Shown: positions 58,336-64,000 of the stretch, in pieces
Position numbering within the stretch: position 1 is the first letter of the stretch
Layout of the letters: the number at the start of each line of letters is the position of its first letter
DNA from: Artemisia argyi
Taxonomy: Eukaryota > Streptophyta > Magnoliopsida > Asterales > Asteraceae
Direction: 5' to 3'
NCBI GenBank assembly: GCA_030686995.1
Contig: CM060698.1
Span: 141,503,106-141,567,105, forward strand
DNA: 64,000 bases
Notes under the pieces: model-generated
Seen by the model: only the letters and a program-made list of their open reading frames with translations
Told to the model about the DNA's origin: nothing
Databases searched by the model: none
Position numbers and translations under genes: made by a program

Positions 58336-60481
58336 CATAAGAATAGTTAGTGAGGACTAACGATGCGAATATTTTAACTCAATGAGGACTAACGATGCAA
58401 ATATTTTAACTCTAGTTAGGAGATAACGGAAAATAATTTGCATAGTTCGTCCTCATTGACTGATTTTGCTAATGGAGGTATGGTTTTGTGCCAAATTTAC
58501 TAACGGAGGGATGATTTTGTGCAAAAAAAACCATGAGGATGTAAAGCGAGACACGAGAAAAACCACAAGGATGTATTTTAGACTTTACTCATATATTTAT
58601 TTCAAATCTAGTATTATGTCGCAAATATCCGTCAATATTTTGCGACTCCTGAGAGCCACCCTCGTTCCATCCAAGCACATAAACTTGCACAATTTAACGC
58701 TTTTTGGTAAAAGGTCAAACGACCCGGTAAATATATTACTCCAAAAAGCATTTAAGTACAAAGGATATGAGTGAATCCCATATCTCAGCCCATTACATAG
58801 GCGAAAAGCTTACATAACAAGATACTACCTATTTTCTAAACAAGAAAACAAACCACTAAGCACATGATAACTAAAAAACTTTGACAAAAATGTAAACATG
58901 TGTAGTAATGACCACCAAACAAACACATAACAATACCATACTTTATACAAACATACTTTACAAAAAAACAAGTGCACCACCAAACCATGACAAAAAATAG
59001 AGGATCACGCATGAGGTGGGGGTATGTAATGGGGGATCGCTCGTTAAGGTGGTTCACCACTAGTCATGGCGGTGACCATTGCACATTGTCTTAGGTAAGA
59101 GTGTGACTATCCACATCTTAGACCGGGTGTAGTGGTGAACAACATCACCTTCGTCAACTTAACATCACATCACCTTTTCATTCCACCGCCAACATCCCAC
59201 CAACAAAGTATAATAAGATAACTAACTACATCACCCAAACATACTCACTTATACACAAAAAAGACGTGTTCTAGCTTCGGCGGAATTGTTATAGAGAAAT
59301 GCTAGAACTACTCACAAAATCCACACAAAAAATTCACTCGATGATGTGTCAGCCGGTAATTGGTTTAATAAGAAAGAGTAGAGAGAAACTGCCAGAAAAT
59401 GTACCAATCATCCGCTAAAATGTCAGCGAATGAATTTTTTGGAGTTTTTTTTTGTTTTGTTTTTGTTTTTTTTTTTTTTTTTTTTTTTTTACATCATAGT
59501 GATTTAAAAAGATAAATACATAAATGTTGTACTTCTAAAATTATTTACAATATAAAACATTTTGTTCTCTTTCATCGCTTGCACATAGAAGACCCAACGT
59601 AATAACTTTTTCTTTTCTTTTACCGATCAAAGTATCAAACCGGATAAGTTTGAGTATGTATTCATGAGATTCCGCTTGTTAAAGTATACAAATATTGTTT
59701 CGAACATGATTCATTTTGTAACTTTAGCAAAAAAATTGTGCTCAAACTCTCAAATCGCTCAAATTAAACTAATTTTTGCCAATTCGTTTTGTAGAATAGT
59801 TCACCCAATATGATTTGACATTAGGTGAAACCGAAGTTACTAGATTGACCGATATGTTACGTCCAAATCCACCTTTGCGGCCTCTCAATTCACTACTTGT
59901 TAGGCTGTTAATTGTATATAGTGTTCGTTCAAGTGTTTTAGTTCGTATGCTAGCTGTGATAGTCTCTAAACATAAATTGATTTTTATCTTCTACTTAAAA
60001 CCTCATAAATAACACCAAGCTCGAGATATCATCTTCCTAGAATAATCATCAAGTTGCAAAGTTGTGAATATAACAACTGGGAGGAGAGATGTGTAATTTT
60101 ATTTTTTATTATTTTTTTGAATGCAAAAACACAAAGAATGGATAATTTTTTGTTTTGAGATGTTGAATATATATACGTGTATACAAATATACAGGTATGT
60201 AAAAGAAAATAAAAGAGAAGATACCTTATATTGTATTTATTTTAAAAAGTTTTTGAATTGCAAGTATCTAACAAAAAACTCGAATTTTTTGTGTGGTATA
60301 TTGTTGTTGCGTTGACTTTGCTAACCAAACACAGCCTTTTTATCAAACGAGATTACTTTGGGCCTGATAGCCCAACTTGAGGGATGTATAAAAACGCAAA
60401 CGACAACCCATTTTTTAAACATTCAAAAAAAATCAGTGCGTGTTTTCCAAAGCATCACCAGCAGCAACAGCAATCAAAATA
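58336..60481. other. gene-poor spacer before the SUMO-like gene
   Basis: No gene was recognised. Features are a tandem agtgaggactaacgatgc(g/a)aatattttaactc duplication at 58347-58415, a T run at 59468-59490, and a promoter region for the gene at 60482 in the last few hundred bases. Open frames on either strand lack domains. Confidence 0.5.
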
Positions 60482-60834
60482 ATGGTACGACTCTTCCTCT
60501 ACACACTTCAAAATAAAATCAATCAAAATTAGGTTTATCAATTTAATTTCAATCACACTAATTAATTAATTATGATTAAACAGGCAGAAAAACCAATTGA
60601 AGAAGAACTTGAGCCTTTGTTTGATTACACTCGTGTTCAGCCTGTTAATTTCATCTCCCTTGATGACGGTTTGTTAGCTTTTATTTATTTATTATTATTT
60701 TATATAATTAATTTATTCAATTGTTGATGATTATTATAAAAAAAAATTGATTGAGCAGATGATGATGATGATGATGTTAGATGTTTAAATCCATCCAAAC
60801 GCTCCAAATCCACTGATTCCTCTACTGTAAGTTT

Positions 60835-60894
<60 letters not shown>

Positions 60895-61201
60895 CTAATT
60901 AGGTTCAATTTCGTATACTGCGTAAAAAATTTAAAAATATTAGTTTTATATAAATTATGAAGTTGAATAGATAGGTTTTTAGGTAAATTGTGAGAAAATG
61001 TTGTCGGTTTTAACGTGATAGAGGCGGAGTGTAATGTTATGTTTTGAAATTTGGATAGGGTGAAAAGGTACAAGTGGATGCGAAAGTAGTTGATCTTGAT
61101 AACGGTAAAGACGATGATGATGATTTCGATTGGTTGAATCCGCCTAAGTTAGTTGTCACTAAGCTGAAGCCGCATGAGAGTTCGACTGTTAAGGAGATAA
61201 G
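60482..61201 (+). CDS. plant SUMO-like / NIP45-like family protein, N-terminal part (gene continues)
   Basis: Coding exons are 60482-60484 (the ATG alone), 60584-60668, 60759-60826 and 61059-61201, all GT-AG and in phase, giving 99 codons plus two bases. The protein starts MAEKPIEEELEPLFDYTRVQ, continues with acidic D runs (LDDDDDD), then a linker, a second acidic run and FDWLNPPKLVV before STVKEIR. This layout matches the N-terminal half of the plant ubiquitin-like family protein I recall as At1g68185; the SUMO-like fold itself should lie in later exons, not found here. The acidic stretches look like SUMO-interaction or charged linker regions. A dead copy of exon 4 sits at 62608-62690. Family assignment is from memory of the N-terminal motif. 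Confidence 0.6.
60837..60888. repeat. T homopolymer in intron 3 of the SUMO-like gene
   Basis: An unbroken run of about 52 T starts a few bases after the donor at 60827. It is long enough to affect splicing or to be unstable in sequencing. Confidence 0.8.
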
Positions 61202-62607
61202 GTATAATTACCGGATACATGTTTTAATTGAGATTGCTAATTTGTTGATTGTGATGTGTTTCTGCGTATGCATGGATGGTATGGTAGTATTTATTTAGTG
61301 GTTGTATACTCAAATGATATGTTAGTTTTGACTCGTTTTATGATATGTTGCTATCTTGATTAGTGATTTCCTCAAGAAGTTGGTCTACTAAGTCTAATGC
61401 TTCACGCTACTTAAACATCGGGCTACTTAGAATATCACAATGAAAGCGTTTAGCATTAGTATTAGCATATGTATGCATTTAAGAGCTTGAAATTTCACAC
61501 GCTTCCCAGTTTCCGCTTCTTGTAAGAGAGAGAATGTTTTTAAGGTCATTGACTTTCTTGATAGCGTTCATCTGGAATTTGGATAGACTTTATTTCCAAT
61601 ATAAATGGAAAGCGTTAGAATTTTGGGTACATGGTTAAATATACATAGCCAATATGGCTACTAGCCTACTAGTCGTTTTGCACTTATTACTTATCTATTA
61701 CGATGTCCTAATCTTAATTTTGTCTACCACTGCAAATGTCGTGGATACAGATTTTCACATCACTTGATCCTCGCTTTAGTGAGCTAACGTTTCATACATA
61801 TGATGACCTTAGTTACTTACCTTACAGAAGAGTTATTGAGAAACCATGAAATTAGTCTTCTATTTTAAGTATGTGTGGAAAATAGAAGCAACATAATTTG
61901 CTATCCAAATTTTGTATTAGAAGCATCCTACCGCATTGGTTACATAGTGTGCAACTTTAGCTGCTATAGAAGTTGTTAGGAATATATATATATATTTTTT
62001 CTGCTTGCAGTCAGTAGAAAGAGGTTCTTGAGCCATAGGATAAAGCAGAGTGAAGTTGGTGCAGACGTCAATAGCTTCATGTGATAAGAAATACTTGTCA
62101 GGTTGATTGGTGCATGTTAATATGATATAATTTATGTATGATGGTGATTTCTTTTATAAATTGTATATGGTAGAACACCAGCAAAGACAACATGGAGACA
62201 TGATGAGACTCGTAATTACGTGAATGTTGATATTGATACATGGCTGTTTTAAGAATTAATGTTACTTAGGTCATTGACTTTCATGATAGCATCGTTAATT
62301 TACAATAATGGAATTTGGATGCATATTGATTCTCTCTCTATACATTAATTAGGGTCACCGGAACTAATGGATAGACTTTATTTCCAATATAAAAGGAAAG
62401 CGTTAGAACCTTCAATACTTATTTAAATATATATAGTCAATATGGCTACTAGCCTACTAGTCGTTTTACGTTATTTATTTATTTATTTTATTTTTACCAT
62501 ATCCGAATATAATTGTGTTTACCGCTGTAAATGCCGTAGATATAGATTTTCACATCACTTTATTTCCGCTTTAGTGACCTAACATTTCATACATATTAAA
62601 TTTCGTG

Positions 62608-62690
62608 GATTGTTTGGATCCACCGCCTAAGTTAGTTGTTAACAAACAGAAGCCTCGTGAGAATTCTACTATATAGGAGTTGAGGTATAA
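62608..62690 (+). pseudogene. dead duplicate of exon 4 of the SUMO-like gene
   Basis: The sequence gattgtttggatccaccgcc, then taagttagttgt and gaattctact, parallels 61128-61201, followed by the same intron start gtataattacc. A TAG interrupts the frame just before the exon end. Sequence similarity continues about 100 bp into the intron. Confidence 0.75.
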
Positions 62691-62781
62691 TTACCAAAAA
62701 CACGTTTTAATTGAGATTGCTAATTTGTTGATGGAAATGTGTTTTGTGCGGATGGATGGATGTTATGATAATGTTTATTGT

Positions 62782-62937
62782 CATGGGCGGAGCTTGGTGG
62801 CCCCCCTAGATAAAAAATTAGTAGTGTACTTTTCTTGCTATTTGTATGCTAAATTCTTATATTATACTTTTGGCCTCTCAATATACAAGAACTACCTTAA
62901 TGGCCCTCCCAGAATTTATGTTGTGGCTCCGCCACTG
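62782..62937. mobile_element. hAT-type MITE, 156 bp
   Basis: The ends are CATGGGCGGAGCTTGG and GGCTCCGCCACTG. The flanks are TTTATTGT (62774-62781) and CTTATTGT (62938-62945), an 8 bp target duplication with one change. The terminal GGCGGA words relate it to the element at 12892-13642. Confidence 0.82.
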
Positions 62938-64000
62938 CTTATTGTGGATGTATACTGAATGAAATGTTGGTTGACGAGATTGTAAACCTAAGGTTGTTTA
63001 TTGCTTTTTATAAGCTTTGACTCGTTTATGATATACTGCTGTCTGCTGATTTGCTTCACAATACTTAATATCAGACTATCACAATGAAAACGCTTAGTCT
63101 CAGTATTAGCATACATGTATTTAAGAGCTTCTTGAATTTGACACACTTGTCATCTTTTCGTAAGAGAGAGTATGTCTAAAGGTCCTTGACTTTCTTGATA
63201 GCGTAGTCACTTTACTTTTATTTTGGAATTTGGATGCATATCGACTCTCTCTATATTCCCTCATAAGTAGCCACAGGGAGTCAGGGACTAGAGGATACAG
63301 TATGTTCATTATGAAACGAAAAGCGTTGCAACCTTTAATACTTATTTAATTATATGTATAGGCGTTATGGCAACTTGGGGTTTTATACTTATATTTTTCT
63401 CTGTTACCATATTCTAATCTTAATTGTGCTTACCGCTGCAAATGTCGTTGATATAGATCTTCACATCACTTCATTTTTGCTTTAGTGAGCTAACATTTCA
63501 TGCCTATTAAAATAGAGTTGTTGGCAAATTATGAAATTAATCTTCTGTTTAAAGTAAGTTTGTAAAATAGGATCAACATAATTTGCTATCCGAATTCTGT
63601 ACTAGAAGCATCCTACTGCATTATTTGGAGCGCGAGGGGTTTTATACTTTCAGAGCAAGTAGGATTAAATCAATCCACATGGTGTGCAACTTTAGTTGCA
63701 ATAGAAATTGCTAGGTATGGTTTTTTTTGGTACTTGCAGTCAGTAGATCAATAGGTTCTTGAGGCATAGGATAAAGCAGACTGAAGTTGGTGCACAGGCG
63801 TCTACAGCCTTATTTGATAAGAAATACTAGTCAGGTTGAATGGTGCATGCTATGATTTATGAACGATGGTGAATTATTATTATTATTTTTTTAATTTTAA
63901 TTTTTATTATTATCATTATTTTTGTGTGTGTGTATAACTGTATATTATATGGTAGAACACCACCAAAGACAACCTGTAGACAAGATGAGACTAATTACGT

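Larger units (their letters stand above)
61202..64000 (+). repeat. local multi-copy duplication downstream of exon 4
   Basis: Landmarks recur. The tatggtagaacacca phrase lies at 62168 and 63951, the aggttcttgag-cataggataaagcag phrase at 62019 and 63749, the tttcacatcactt and ctttagtga-ctaac phrase at 61752, 62549 and 63459, and the ttgactttc-tgatagc phrase at 61549, 62273 and 63187. The copies are diverged and have indels. Later exons of the SUMO-like gene may lie inside or beyond this block; none was identified. Confidence 0.7.

Noticed and set aside
57913..58338. 141-codon minus-strand frame rich in Phe, Arg, Val and Ser
   Set aside because: It is a readout of the aaaacgtatg minisatellite, open in several frames at once.

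Overview
The window is nuclear DNA of a flowering plant. Its genes are split by introns with GT-AG ends, it is AT-rich, and it is packed with short transposons and retrotransposon remains. Recurrent degenerate gggtcaaaacgggt-like words and the copia protein type suggest a composite-family dicot, but that is an inference only. No bacterial, CRISPR, operon, tRNA or rRNA feature was seen.

Five host genes can be read with confidence. (1) An intronless C2-domain protein at 402-1463 (+). (2) A two-RRM glycine-rich hnRNP-like RNA-binding protein at 4767-7243 (-), reconstructed as three coding exons giving 476 residues. (3) A WNK11-type kinase at 17914-20009 (-), two coding exons, 294 residues, probably with a 2.5 kb intron in its 5' leader. 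(4) A BAT1-type amino-acid/GABA permease at 37660-40940 (+), seven coding exons including one of 19 nt, 524 residues, with a second intact copy of only its first two exons about 8 kb upstream (29111-30493). (5) A CCR4-homolog-4-type deadenylase/EEP nuclease at 41476-44667 (-), nine coding exons, 379 residues. A sixth gene, resembling the plant SUMO-like/NIP45-like family, starts at 60482 (+) and runs off the right edge; its first coding exon is the ATG alone.

The rest is a record of transposition. Between 8.0 and 15.7 kb lies a tandem duplication of about 2.5 kb that carries a LINE tail. Copy 1 later received a Mutator-like MITE (9251-9573). Copy 2 received a 3 kb LTR-like element (11963-14952), which itself holds a 751 bp hAT element (12892-13642). 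Each copy is the empty site for the other's insertion. Further elements with exact or near-exact ends and target duplications sit at 6429-6676, 21728-22027, 23867-24123, 31022-31643, 31896-32095, 36553-36862, 45142-45376 and 62782-62937.

From 45.6 to 57.3 kb there is a decayed copia fragment, then a broken Ulp1-like protease gene split by a young complete copia element (49443-54439, 137 bp LTRs, GTTTT target duplication), then a fragment of a possible FAR1/MULE-type gene facing it. Families of palindromic aatcatatatgatt words are scattered through this block. The right end (61.1-64 kb) is a local multi-copy duplication that includes a dead copy of an exon of the SUMO-like gene.
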